Source: Acinetobacter sp. (GTDB lineage Bacteria; Pseudomonadota; Gammaproteobacteria; Pseudomonadales; Moraxellaceae). Taken from it: a stretch of 8,855 nucleotides of DNA. Shown here one piece after another: positions 1 through 6,598 of this stretch. The stretch's first letter is position 1; each line of letters begins with the position of its first letter. A model generated the notes under the pieces. It did not search any database and was not told where the DNA came from. It was given only the letters and a program-made list of their open reading frames with translations. The stretch lies in NCBI GenBank assembly GCA_030152275.1, contig JASLHF010000217.1:1-8855 (forward strand), written 5' to 3'. The translations under genes and the position numbers were made by a program.

Positions 1-1
1 G

Positions 2-451
2 CATCAATTTTTTTCAAAAGAGCCGCCAAAAAGCACTGGCCGTGAAGACTTTAACTTGGAATGGCTGGATGAACAGATTCTCGATTGGCGCGGTGATCTT
101 GAATATGACGAATTGGAAGATACGCCGGAAAATATTCAGGCGACCCTGATGAAACTCACCACCCGCGCCATTAAAAAAGCCATTTACCGCTCCGATATGG
201 ATACCGGCGAAGTTTATGTCTGCGGCGGCGGCGCCTATAACTCACACTTGCTGGAACAGCTGCGCTGGCGCCTGCGCAAGCATCAATGGACCGTTCAAAG
301 CACAGCAGACTTAGGTTTAAGCCCGACTTGGGTGGAAGCCACCGCTTTTGCGTGGCTGGCCATGCGCTTTATGAATCAGTTGGCAGGGAATCTCCCAGCG
401 GTTACGGGCGCACAAGGCTACCGCGTATTGGGTACCATAACATCTGTTTAA
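2..451 (+). CDS. anmK: Anhydro-N-acetylmuramic acid kinase, C-terminal part (5' end outside window)
   Basis: The frame is open from the left edge, so the N-terminal portion is missing. The visible 149 residues are roughly the last 40% of a family usually near 370 residues. AnmK uses ATP to cleave the 1,6-anhydro bond of anhydro-MurNAc and phosphorylate it, giving MurNAc-6-phosphate in cytoplasmic murein recycling. Recognisable family signatures are KEPPKSTGREDFNLEWL near the start of the fragment, the glycine-rich CGGGAYNSHLL segment of the ASKHA-type kinase fold, and VEATAFAWLA near the C-terminus. A TTG at 56 lies inside the conserved FNLEWL motif and is not a real start. The gene ends at TAA 449-451 and is followed by a terminator. 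Its convergent neighbour mltB makes the anhydro-muropeptides that feed this pathway. Identification is by motif recall and is strong. Confidence 0.93.
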   Translation, partial: HQFFSKEPPKSTGREDFNLEWLDEQILDWRGDLEYDELEDTPENIQATLMKLTTRAIKKAIYRSDMDTGEVYVCGGGAYNSHLLEQLRWRLRKHQWTVQSTADLGLSPTWVEATAFAWLAMRFMNQLAGNLPAVTGAQGYRVLGTITSV

Positions 452-480
452 ACATGCCATTAAATGACTGCAAAATAAAA

Positions 481-507
481 AGCCTGCTGAACAGCAGGCT
501 TTTTTTT
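481..507. terminator. Bidirectional rho-independent terminator between anmK and mltB
   Basis: AGCCTGCT (481-488) pairs with AGCAGGCT (493-500) around a GAAC loop. A T-run follows on the plus strand to 507. An A-rich tract just before 481 provides the T-run for the minus strand. It sits 29 bp after the anmK stop and about 20 bp after the mltB stop, so it can serve both convergent genes. Confidence 0.9.
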
Positions 508-529
508 ACAAATCACTTCAATCTTTGCT

Positions 530-1828
530 TCAGCGCATCATGCTTTTCGCATTTTCACTGCGGATTACGCCTAAAATCTGCTGTCCGGCACGCCCTGTTG
601 GACTCAAACCGAACTTGATCTGTTCCTGACGGATCGCTTGACGGGTTTTGTCGCCAATCAAACCGTCAACAGCGCCAATATCATAGCCTTTATTTAATAA
701 ATACTGCTGGATTTCACGGCGTTCGGCGCGTGAAGTTCCAGCATCATCAGTTGGCCATGCGGCAGCAAAAGCGCCCTTGCCCTGCAAACGGTCAGATAAG
801 TGCGCAATCGCCAAAGCATAACTTTCCGCCGCGTTATAACTATAGATAGCATCAAAATTTTTAAAAACTAAAAACAGTGGCCCATTGGCGCCGGCCGGCG
901 CCATAAGGCCTGCTTGTGCGCTGTCAGATAAATCACCCTGAATGACAGGAGTGCCATCCGCGCGCACCAAACCTTGACCAGCCCAATACGACAGCGCTTT
1001 TTTATTACGGCGGCTTTCGCCTGCAATAGATACGCCAAGCGGGTTTTTCACCTCAAAGCCCCACGGCTGTCCGGTTTGCCAGCCGCGTTTTTTTAAGAAA
1101 TTGGCGGTAGATGCAAGAGCATCCGGTGTGCTGGAGACCAAATCACGCCGGCCGTCACCATCAAAATCAACTGCCAGCTCTTCATAGGTTGACGGCATGA
1201 ATTGTGTATGGCCAAACGCGCCCGCCCATGAGCCTTTTAACTGTGATTCATTTAAATCGCCGCGCTGTAAAATCCGCAGAGCAGCAAAAAATTCACCTCT
1301 AAAATAGCTTTGACGGCGCCCCTCACAGCTTAGTGTGCCCAAAGACTGTAATAAAGGATAGGTTCCTGCGATACCGCCAAAATTACTTTCCACACCCCAC
1401 ACTGCAACCACCGTTTCAGCAGGCACACCATAAGCTGCAGCCACACGGTTGAGCACCTCACGGTTTTCCGCTAATTTTTGACGGCCCAGCTGCACCCGCT
1501 CATCATCTACCAGTCCCGACAGATAGTCCCAGATCGGAGTCGAAAATTCCGGCTGATAATTCAGCTTTTCAATCACAGAATAATCCGGCGTTAAATTTTG
1601 CGTATAGCGGTCATAGGTTGAAGCGCTAACCCCTGCACTCAGCGCCTGAGGACGCAAATTGGCCAAACAGCTTTGAAAATTATTTTGCGGGGCGCTGGCG
1701 CTGTATTGTGTTCGCGCATCTGTACCTGTGCTGACAGGCTGTCCATTAATAATCAATTCTGCATGAGCCTGAACCAAGGCCAGACCTGCAGTGCCTAAAG
1801 CGAAAATAATGCGGCGCATAATATCCAT
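530..1828 (-). CDS. mltB: Lytic murein transglycosylase (MltB_2 type) with C-terminal peptidoglycan-binding domain
   Basis: Cleaves the MurNAc-GlcNAc bond of peptidoglycan non-hydrolytically, leaving 1,6-anhydro-MurNAc ends in the periplasm. Numbered from the ATG at 1828 (432 aa), residues 1-23 form a signal peptide ending AHA before ELIING. No lipobox Cys follows, so the enzyme is probably soluble or secreted rather than lipid-anchored. The SLT_2-like catalytic domain has VWGVESNFG with the expected catalytic Glu147, GAFGHTQFMPSTY at about 203-215, and an EF-hand-like DFDGDGRRD loop at about 221-229 like the calcium site known in E. coli Slt35. A PG_binding_1-type domain (LNKGYDIGAVDGLIGDKTRQA) occupies about 368-425. 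The start is uncertain: GTG 1834, ATG 1828 and ATG 1819 are in frame and none has a strong ribosome site; ATG 1819 would give the classic MRRIIF signal start. The AT-rich repeat block lies directly upstream. Confidence 0.93.
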   Translation of the reverse strand: MDIMRRIIFALGTAGLALVQAHAELIINGQPVSTGTDARTQYSASAPQNNFQSCLANLRPQALSAGVSASTYDRYTQNLTPDYSVIEKLNYQPEFSTPIWDYLSGLVDDERVQLGRQKLAENREVLNRVAAAYGVPAETVVAVWGVESNFGGIAGTYPLLQSLGTLSCEGRRQSYFRGEFFAALRILQRGDLNESQLKGSWAGAFGHTQFMPSTYEELAVDFDGDGRRDLVSSTPDALASTANFLKKRGWQTGQPWGFEVKNPLGVSIAGESRRNKKALSYWAGQGLVRADGTPVIQGDLSDSAQAGLMAPAGANGPLFLVFKNFDAIYSYNAAESYALAIAHLSDRLQGKGAFAAAWPTDDAGTSRAERREIQQYLLNKGYDIGAVDGLIGDKTRQAIRQEQIKFGLSPTGRAGQQILGVIRSENAKSMMR

Positions 1829-1957
1829 GATCACGGTTTTGTATTTTATTTTTCAACCATACCAGCTCAGCAGCAAATGAAAAGGCACAAAACGTAAATT
1901 TAAATTCATATTGCCTTCAACTTTAAATTCATGACTGAAATTTGAATTTAAAACAAG

Positions 1958-1966
1958 TTATCCACA
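1958..1966 (+). promoter_or_regulatory. DnaA box 1 (perfect TTATCCACA)
   Basis: Exact match to the high-affinity DnaA-box consensus. It is preceded by AAG, giving a 12-base match AAGTTATCCACA shared with the second box. It is flanked on both sides by TTTRAATTCA repeats. The match is certain; binding by DnaA is inferred. Confidence 0.75.
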
Positions 1967-2057
1967 CAGCAGCTTTTAAATTCATTCTTAAAAAAAGAAC
2001 ATTTTAAATTTAAATTCAAAAGTTTTAAATTTAAAACCATAAAGTCATTTTATTAAG

Positions 2058-2066
2058 TTATCCACA
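2058..2066 (+). promoter_or_regulatory. DnaA box 2 (perfect TTATCCACA)
   Basis: Second exact consensus DnaA box, in the same orientation as box 1 and starting exactly 100 bp later, again preceded by AAG. The sequence just after it (GATAGACTTAGTAAGAC) holds TAG and TAA triplets that loosely recall the DnaA-trio element of some origins, but the series is irregular and I do not claim one. Confidence 0.75.
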
Positions 2067-2095
2067 GATAGACTTAGTAAGACAATTATTATTAA

Positions 2096-2108
2096 TATCA
2101 ATTTCTTA
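2096..2108 (+). promoter_or_regulatory. Putative IHF binding site
   Basis: TATCAATTTCTTA fits the consensus WATCAANNNNTTR at every defined position. It lies 30 bp after DnaA box 2, between that box and the right-hand repeat cluster. IHF bending next to DnaA boxes is a known feature of the E. coli origin. A single short match in AT-rich DNA could be chance. Confidence 0.5.
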
Positions 2109-2204
2109 AGCTATAACAAGTAGAAATATTCATCCAAATGGTTTTTTTCAGTTTTTAAATTCAAATGTTTAAATTTAGAAAATCCGGAATGAATTCATAT
2201 TTTA

Positions 2205-2222
2205 AATTCAAAGCTTTGAATT
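2205..2222. repeat. 18-bp perfect palindrome inside the repeat block
   Basis: AATTCAAAGCTTTGAATT is fully self-complementary with no loop, centred on AAGCTT. It arises where a TTTAAATTCA copy (2201) meets a TTTGAATTCA copy (2215). It could be a dimeric-protein operator or simply a by-product of the repeat composition. GAATTCATATTTT occurs on both sides of its centre, at 2191-2203 and 2218-2230. Confidence 0.6.
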
Positions 2223-2485
2223 CATATTTTGTACAGATCGGTGCTTTTGAATTCATTTAAATTTAAAAACCAACTTTAAATTCAAAACGGCGTTGCTATT
2301 TTTTAGTTGTTACTTTTTAGACGCTGTCCGCCGCACCGAAAGCGATAAAACACAAAAAACGATGTGATTTTTCAGCAGATTATTTATAAACGAATGAACA
2401 CTTTATGATCAATAACTCTTTCCGCTTCACCGATAAATGGCGCGAAATCGCAAAGAGGCGCAATCATGCCCGAAGTACAGGCATA

Positions 2486-2517
2486 AAAAAAGCGGCCATG
2501 GGCACGACCGCTTTTTT
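2486..2517 (-). terminator. Rho-independent terminator downstream of purK
   Basis: AAAAAAGCGG (2486-2495) pairs with CCGCTTTTTT (2508-2517) around a 12-base loop. The A-run becomes the U-tract for minus-strand transcripts. It lies 17 bp after the purK stop and would end the purEK message before the AT-rich block. The plus-strand T-run would also let it act in the other direction. Confidence 0.85.
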
Positions 2518-2534
2518 ATCATTCAAACTTGCGT

Positions 2535-3656
2535 TTAAATGGTCATATCTTCGCTCAGCGCCAGTGGATTCGGCAAAATTTTCGCCAATTCGCGGCATAG
2601 CGGCGTTAATTCTGCACTGTCATTCGGCATCAGCGTAATGTGACCAATTTTGCGGCCTTCACGTTCAGTTTTGTTGTACAGGTGCAAATGTGCGCCATTG
2701 AGCGCCAATACGTCTTCAGACTTCGGATATTGACCAATAATATTGATCATCACGGTTGGACGTACCACTTCAGTTGAGCCTAAAGGTAAACCTGCCACAG
2801 CGCGGATATGATTTTCAAACTGTGAGCACACAGCGCCTTCAATCGACCAGTGACCTGAGTTGTGCACACGCGGCGCCATTTCATTGGCATATAGGCCTTT
2901 GTCTGTCACAAACAGTTCCAGCGTCAATACACCCACATAATTCAAATGATTGAGCAGGCGGGTGATGTAGTCTTGCGCCACAGGCTGTAAATCAGCACTG
3001 TTTGGTGCAGGGACAATCGAATGCGACAAGATGCCGTTGTGGTGATGATTTTCAGCCAAAGGCCACGTTTTCACATCACCGTTTTGACCGCGTACCGCAA
3101 TAATGGACACTTCACGTGAGAAAGTCACAAAACTTTCGGCAATCAGTTCACCGGCAGGGCCAAGTTCCGCCCAAGCTTGGTCGATTTGATCAGCAGTGCG
3201 CAGTACAAATTGACCTTTGCCGTCGTAACCGCCGCGTGAGGTTTTCAGTACGATCGGCAAACCCAGTTCAGCCACAGCAGCTTGCAGGCTTTGCAATGAA
3301 GTCACCGCTTTATATGGCGCCACTGGAATCGCCAATTCATCAAACAACGCTTTTTCAGACAGGCGGTGCTGCGCAATCGCCAAAGCTTGACGCGGCGGAT
3401 GCAGATCTTTGTTTTTAGTCAAAACATCTACATCTGCTAATGGTGTATTTTCAAATTCCAAGCTGAAAACATCTGCGCTGTTCATAAACTGCTGCAGGCC
3501 ATCCATCGCTTTGGTTGAAAAAACCGGACCTAAAGCGGCTGAAGGGCAGTCTGTACTGGCTTCAAAGAAAGTGCATTGAATATTCAGCGGCAGAGCTGCT
3601 TGCGCCATCATGCGGCCGAGCTGGCCGCCGCCAAAAATACCGATGGTTTTATCCAT
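2535..3656 (-). CDS. purK: N5-carboxyaminoimidazole ribonucleotide synthase (ATP-grasp)
   Basis: Converts AIR, bicarbonate and ATP to N5-CAIR, the step just before PurE in de novo purine synthesis. The 373-residue length fits the family (about 355-380). The N-terminal pre-ATP-grasp domain begins IGIFGGGQLGRMM (residues 5-17). The ATP-grasp core shows VLKTSRGGYDGKGQF (136-150) with Lys138 and the glycine-rich loop. The C-terminal catalytic stretch NEMAPRVHNSGHWSIEGA (258-275) is diagnostic of PurK. The start is ATG 3656, 26 bp after the purE stop at 3683, so the two genes almost certainly form a purE-purK operon. The site upstream of the ATG (GGGAC, about 6 bp away) is weak, suggesting translation linked to purE. 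A clear terminator follows the stop codon. Confidence 0.97.
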   Translation of the reverse strand: MDKTIGIFGGGQLGRMMAQAALPLNIQCTFFEASTDCPSAALGPVFSTKAMDGLQQFMNSADVFSLEFENTPLADVDVLTKNKDLHPPRQALAIAQHRLSEKALFDELAIPVAPYKAVTSLQSLQAAVAELGLPIVLKTSRGGYDGKGQFVLRTADQIDQAWAELGPAGELIAESFVTFSREVSIIAVRGQNGDVKTWPLAENHHHNGILSHSIVPAPNSADLQPVAQDYITRLLNHLNYVGVLTLELFVTDKGLYANEMAPRVHNSGHWSIEGAVCSQFENHIRAVAGLPLGSTEVVRPTVMINIIGQYPKSEDVLALNGAHLHLYNKTEREGRKIGHITLMPNDSAELTPLCRELAKILPNPLALSEDMTI

Positions 3657-3682
3657 GATCTGTGTCCCGTTTTAAGCTTGAC

Positions 3683-4195
3683 TTAGTTTTGACCTGGAAT
3701 ATTATTGCCCGCCACTTTTTCAGTTTGCGCTGCACGGAAATCCGCCACATTTTTTGCAATATCAGGACGGGTTAAACCTAAAATTTGCGCCGCCATGATT
3801 GCTGCATTGGTTGCGCCAGCAGGGCCAATCGCCAAAGTGCCTACAGCAATACCCGCAGGCATTTGCACGATCGAAAGCAGTGAATCAACACCATTTAAAA
3901 TCGATGATTTTACCGGTACACCCAGCACAGGAAGATCAGTCTTTGCTGCACACATACCCGGTAAATGCGCTGCGCCGCCAGCACCGGCAATAATCACTTG
4001 AATGCCGCGTTCACGCGCAGTTTCTGCATATTCAAACAAACGGTCTGGAGTACGGTGCGCTGACACAACCTCCGCTTCAAATGGCACGCCCAGCTGTTTC
4101 AGCATATTGGCAGTGTTTTCTAAAGTGGCCCAATCAGATTGAGAACCCATGATAATTCCAACGAGAGGAGTGTCTTGTGAAGCGGCCGCATTCAT
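3683..4195 (-). CDS. purE: N5-carboxyaminoimidazole ribonucleotide mutase (PurE class I)
   Basis: Moves the carboxyl group of N5-CAIR to C4, giving CAIR in purine synthesis; it works as a cytoplasmic octamer in known homologues. From ATG 4195 the protein has 170 residues, normal for the family. It has the nucleotide-binding MGSQSDW (16-22), SAHRTPD (45-51) with the expected catalytic His47, AGAGGAAHLPGM (70-81) and the C-terminal IGPAGATNAAIMAAQIL (123-139). This start is chosen because GGAA lies 8 bp upstream, while the longer frame back to GTG 4264 begins almost at the promoter's -10 box and adds unconserved residues. purK follows after 26 bp. The 5' leader contains two short hairpins (4238-4250 and 4222-4233) of unknown significance. 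Confidence 0.96.
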   Translation of the reverse strand: MNAAASQDTPLVGIIMGSQSDWATLENTANMLKQLGVPFEAEVVSAHRTPDRLFEYAETARERGIQVIIAGAGGAAHLPGMCAAKTDLPVLGVPVKSSILNGVDSLLSIVQMPAGIAVGTLAIGPAGATNAAIMAAQILGLTRPDIAKNVADFRAAQTEKVAGNNIPGQN

Positions 4196-4264
4196 TGCAA
4201 TGTTTCCAGAGATAATTAAGTGAGATAAATCTCGACGAAAGCCAAGCTTTAATAAGAGCCCCAC

Positions 4265-4292
4265 ATTATAGACTGATTTTTCATCTCACCAA
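4265..4292 (-). promoter_or_regulatory. Sigma-70-type promoter of purEK
   Basis: On the minus strand a perfect TATAAT lies at 4270-4265. A weak -35 (TTGGTG, 3 of 6) lies at 4292-4287, with a 16-bp spacer. It predicts a leader of about 60 nt before purE ATG 4195. The perfect -10 with a poor -35 suggests dependence on an activator or other context. I see no clear PurR-type operator. Confidence 0.6.
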
Positions 4293-4388
4293 AATTTAAC
4301 AGTCAAAGTAACAGCGTATTTTTATTGTTTTTTCAGCATTATTTAAAATTGCCATTAAAAATAGGGGTATAGCCTTTAAGCCCAGAGC

Positions 4389-4733
4389 TTATTGGCTACG
4401 GAAGACAAAATACACACAACCCAGCAGACACAATCCCGCCCATAAATAGTCCAATTTAAAGGGCTGTTTAAACAGAAAAATCATAAATGGGACAAACACC
4501 AGTAAGGTCACGGCTTCCTGCGTGATTTTCATTTCTCCCATTGACCAGCCATGCTGCGCCAATAAACGCGTGGCAGGAATCATAAAACTGTATTCCAGCA
4601 AGGCAATGGCCCAGCCAAAAAGAATCGCTTGCCAGAGCGGCGCATCATGTAAAAACTTCAGATGACCATACCAGGCCAATGTCATGAAACAGTTGGAAAT
4701 GATGAGGAATACAAGGGGCAGGGACATGAGCAT
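4389..4733 (-). CDS. DUF486 / DMT-family small membrane protein
   Basis: A 114-residue, strongly hydrophobic protein with four predicted transmembrane helices at about 4-22, 34-51, 72-88 and 93-112. This resembles half of a drug/metabolite-transporter superfamily protein. WYGHLKF after helix 1, AILFGWAIALLEYSFMIPATR in helix 2 and the ITQEAVTL segment fit the DUF486 (PF04342) pattern as I recall it. Such proteins sit in the inner membrane and probably work as dimers; no substrate is known to me. ATG 4733 and ATG 4727 are both possible starts, and neither has a convincing ribosome site. It is transcribed toward purE, but about 190 bp and a separate promoter lie between them, so it is probably a separate transcript. 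It is divergent from mpl. Confidence 0.85.
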   Translation of the reverse strand: MLMSLPLVFLIISNCFMTLAWYGHLKFLHDAPLWQAILFGWAIALLEYSFMIPATRLLAQHGWSMGEMKITQEAVTLLVFVPFMIFLFKQPFKLDYLWAGLCLLGCVYFVFRSQ

Positions 4734-4845
4734 CTGAGGCTTAAAAAATTTGCGCCTATTGTACGATTTTCAAGCCTGCAGATCGGATTATTTGTAAAGT
4801 TTTCACCTGGCTTTCAAGCTAGGCTGCAATCCATTTTCTTCATTG

Positions 4846-4865
4846 AAAATCGCCGCGATTTTTTT
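4846..4865 (+). terminator. Weak hairpin plus T-run upstream of mpl
   Basis: AAAATCG (4846-4852) pairs with CGATTTT (4856-4862) around a CCG loop, and the T-run continues to 4865. It looks terminator-like on the plus strand, but the stem is AT-rich and no plus-strand gene lies directly upstream. It could act as an attenuator if mpl has a distal promoter, or be chance. Confidence 0.25.
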
Positions 4866-4996
4866 GCATCAGCGAATACAAAAAAATCTATCTTTTCCCC
4901 AAGACCCTTGCTATGGTTGCTTTCAAATTGAAATAAATCTGACAACACCACCAAAAACAACGTGATGTGTCTATAAAAGAAGTGGAGTGAACAGGC

Positions 4997-6367
4997 ATGC
5001 ATCTGCATATTTTGGGTATTTGTGGCACCTTTATGGGCTCGTTAGCATTATTGGCGCGTGACTTAGGCCATAAGGTGACCGGTTCCGACCAAAACGTCTA
5101 TCCACCGATGTCGACTCAGTTAGAAAATGCAGGCATTACCTTAATGCAAGGTTATGACCGCAGCCATTTACAGCCGCATCCTGATCTGGTGATTGTCGGC
5201 AATGCCATGAAGCGCGGCATAGATGCCGTGGAATATATGCTCAATGTTGGTCTGCCTTATATTTCAGGCCCGCAATTCCTTGCTGACCATGTGCTGCAAG
5301 GCAAGCATGTCTTAGGTGTAGCAGGTACGCACGGTAAAACCACCACCACCACCATGCTGGCGTGGGTGCTGGATCAAGCAGGTTTAGAGCCGGGCTTTTT
5401 AATTGGCGGTGTGCCTTTAGGCTTCACTGAAAGCGCGCGTTTAGGCGGCGGCAAATACTTCTGTGTTGAAGCGGATGAATATGATTCTGCCTTCTTCGAC
5501 AAGCGTTCCAAATTCGTACATTACCATCCTAAAACTGCGATTTTAAATAACCTTGAATTTGACCATGCGGATATTTTTGATGATTTAGCAGCGATTCAAA
5601 AACAATTCCATCATTTGGTGCGTACGATTCCATCGGAAGGCCGCATTATTGCCCCCATTACTGAAAGCAATATTGATGAAGTACTGGACATGGGCTGCTG
5701 GACACCGGTCGTTCGCACCTCTTTAGCAGCCAATGACCGTGCTGAAGTCTATGCAGAGCAGCTCTCAGAAGACGGTTCTCATTTTAATGTGTTACAACAA
5801 GGTAAAGTGAAGGGTACAGTCAAATGGAATATGACCGGTCAACACAGTGTTGCCAATGCGTTGGCGACTATTGCCGCAGCAGAACATGTCGGTGTTTCGA
5901 TTGAAACTGCGTGTGAAGCACTGTCTAACTTTGGCGGTGTAAAACGCCGTATGGAGCTGTTAGGCACAGTGCGCGGTATTGAAGTGTATGATGATTTTGC
6001 CCATCACCCAACGGCGATTGATACCACACTCGAAGGCGCGCGCAAGCGTTTAGGCGCACGTAAACTTTGGGCAGTGATTGAGCCGCGTTCAAACACTATG
6101 CGTATGGGCAGTCACAAAGATGGCTTAGCGCATTCTGCGCGCTTGGCGGATGAAGTAATTTGGTATCAGCCTGAAGGTCTAGATTGGGACTTAGCGCCTG
6201 TCATTGACGCTGCGCCAAACAAAGCTGTAGTAGCGCGTTCACTGGATGACATTATCCAAACGATTGTGGCAGAAGCAGGCGAGGGCGATGCAGTCGTGAT
6301 TATGTCGAATGGCGGTTTTGGCGGTTTACACCAGAAATTGATTCGTGCCTTACAGCAAAACGCTTAA
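4997..6367 (+). CDS. mpl: UDP-N-acetylmuramate:L-alanyl-gamma-D-glutamyl-meso-diaminopimelate ligase
   Basis: Joins the recycled tripeptide L-Ala-gamma-D-Glu-meso-DAP to UDP-MurNAc using ATP, returning murein peptides to wall synthesis in the cytoplasm. The 456 residues almost equal E. coli Mpl (457). The sequence follows the Mur-ligase plan. The N-terminal UDP-binding domain has HILGICGTFMGSLALLAR (4-21) and GSDQNVYPPMST (29-40). The P-loop is GTHGKTTT (110-117). The central domain has EADEYDSAFFDKRSKF (158-173) and NNLEFDHADIFDDL (184-197). The C-terminal domain has VYDDFAHHPTA (330-340), EPRSNTMRMG (362-371) and MSNGGFGGLHQKL (436-448). ICGTFMG together with HADIFDDL separates Mpl from MurC. 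ATG 4997 has GGAG 9 bp upstream. I found no convincing promoter in the 263 bp before it. Its role links it to anmK and mltB in this window. Confidence 0.98.
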   Translation: MHLHILGICGTFMGSLALLARDLGHKVTGSDQNVYPPMSTQLENAGITLMQGYDRSHLQPHPDLVIVGNAMKRGIDAVEYMLNVGLPYISGPQFLADHVLQGKHVLGVAGTHGKTTTTTMLAWVLDQAGLEPGFLIGGVPLGFTESARLGGGKYFCVEADEYDSAFFDKRSKFVHYHPKTAILNNLEFDHADIFDDLAAIQKQFHHLVRTIPSEGRIIAPITESNIDEVLDMGCWTPVVRTSLAANDRAEVYAEQLSEDGSHFNVLQQGKVKGTVKWNMTGQHSVANALATIAAAEHVGVSIETACEALSNFGGVKRRMELLGTVRGIEVYDDFAHHPTAIDTTLEGARKRLGARKLWAVIEPRSNTMRMGSHKDGLAHSARLADEVIWYQPEGLDWDLAPVIDAAPNKAVVARSLDDIIQTIVAEAGEGDAVVIMSNGGFGGLHQKLIRALQQNA

Positions 6368-6392
6368 ACTTCTTTTCAGCCTGAACTTGATC

Positions 6393-6422
6393 AGGACCGC
6401 AGCCAATCGTTCTGCGGTCCTT
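6393..6422 (+). terminator. Stem-loop terminator after mpl
   Basis: AGGACCGCAG (6393-6402) pairs perfectly with CTGCGGTCCT (6412-6421) around a 9-base loop, starting 25 bp after the mpl stop. The GC-rich 10-bp stem is strong, but only two T residues follow, so it may act as a transcript-end stabiliser or need Rho. A second possible hairpin (6380-6384 with 6391-6395) overlaps its left arm. Confidence 0.65.
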
Positions 6423-6598
6423 CACCAACAAATTAATAAATCATATATTATTTTTTATTCAAATAACTATTTTGCTAATGACCTTGCCATCAAGACTTGT
6501 TAATTTAACTGGATCGCATCCCGCCAACATGACTGTTGCTATATATAAACTAGGCGGTTGGATGTCTTTTACAATAAACATTAAGAAGGATGGTCCCC

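Larger units (their letters stand above)
1899..2284 (+). repeat. Dispersed direct repeat TTTRAATTCA, nine copies on one strand
   Basis: Exact TTTAAATTCA starts at 1899, 1922, 1975, 2009, 2154, 2201 and 2275. TTTGAATTCA starts at 2215 and 2246. All are in plus orientation. One inverted copy (TGAATTTAAA) lies at 1943-1952, and the near-copies TTTAAATTTA begin at 2024, 2168 and 2256. Spacing is irregular, so this is not a tandem satellite. The motif is not self-complementary, so the strand bias is informative. It may be iteron-like protein-binding sites or an AT-rich unwinding region. Confidence 0.8.
1835..2484. other. AT-rich gene-free block with DnaA boxes, IHF-like site and iterated repeats (origin-like)
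   Basis: No credible gene is present between the mltB start and the purK terminator. The block contains two perfect TTATCCACA sequences, one perfect match to the IHF consensus, nine same-strand TTTRAATTCA decamers and many TTTAAATTTAAA stretches. Most of the structure lies at 1896-2284. The right-hand part (2290-2480) is more GC-balanced and I see no feature in it. DnaA boxes, an IHF site and AT-rich repeats are the components of a bacterial replication origin or a DnaA-regulated locus. Nothing in the window shows actual origin function: dnaA, dnaN, rpmH and gyrB are not here. Alternatives are a DnaA-titrating locus, an elaborate regulatory region of mltB, or a relic. Confidence 0.5.

Noticed and set aside
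2067..2083. DnaA-trio-like triplets after DnaA box 2
   Set aside because: TAG and TAA triplets are present but interrupted (GATAGACTTAGTAAGAC) and lack the regular run seen in described origins; kept only as a remark.
2405..2638. 77-codon plus-strand frame starting with ATG 2405
   Set aside because: It runs through the purK terminator hairpin and into the antisense of purK, has no good ribosome site, and its C-terminal half is only the shadow of purK.
4196..4264. N-terminal extension of PurE from GTG 4264
   Set aside because: It begins at the -10 box of the likely promoter and adds residues not typical of PurE; ATG 4195 has a proper ribosome site.
4814..5008. 64-codon minus-strand frame overlapping the mpl start
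   Set aside because: Low-complexity translation of AT-rich DNA, no ribosome site, and it covers the mpl upstream region and start codon.
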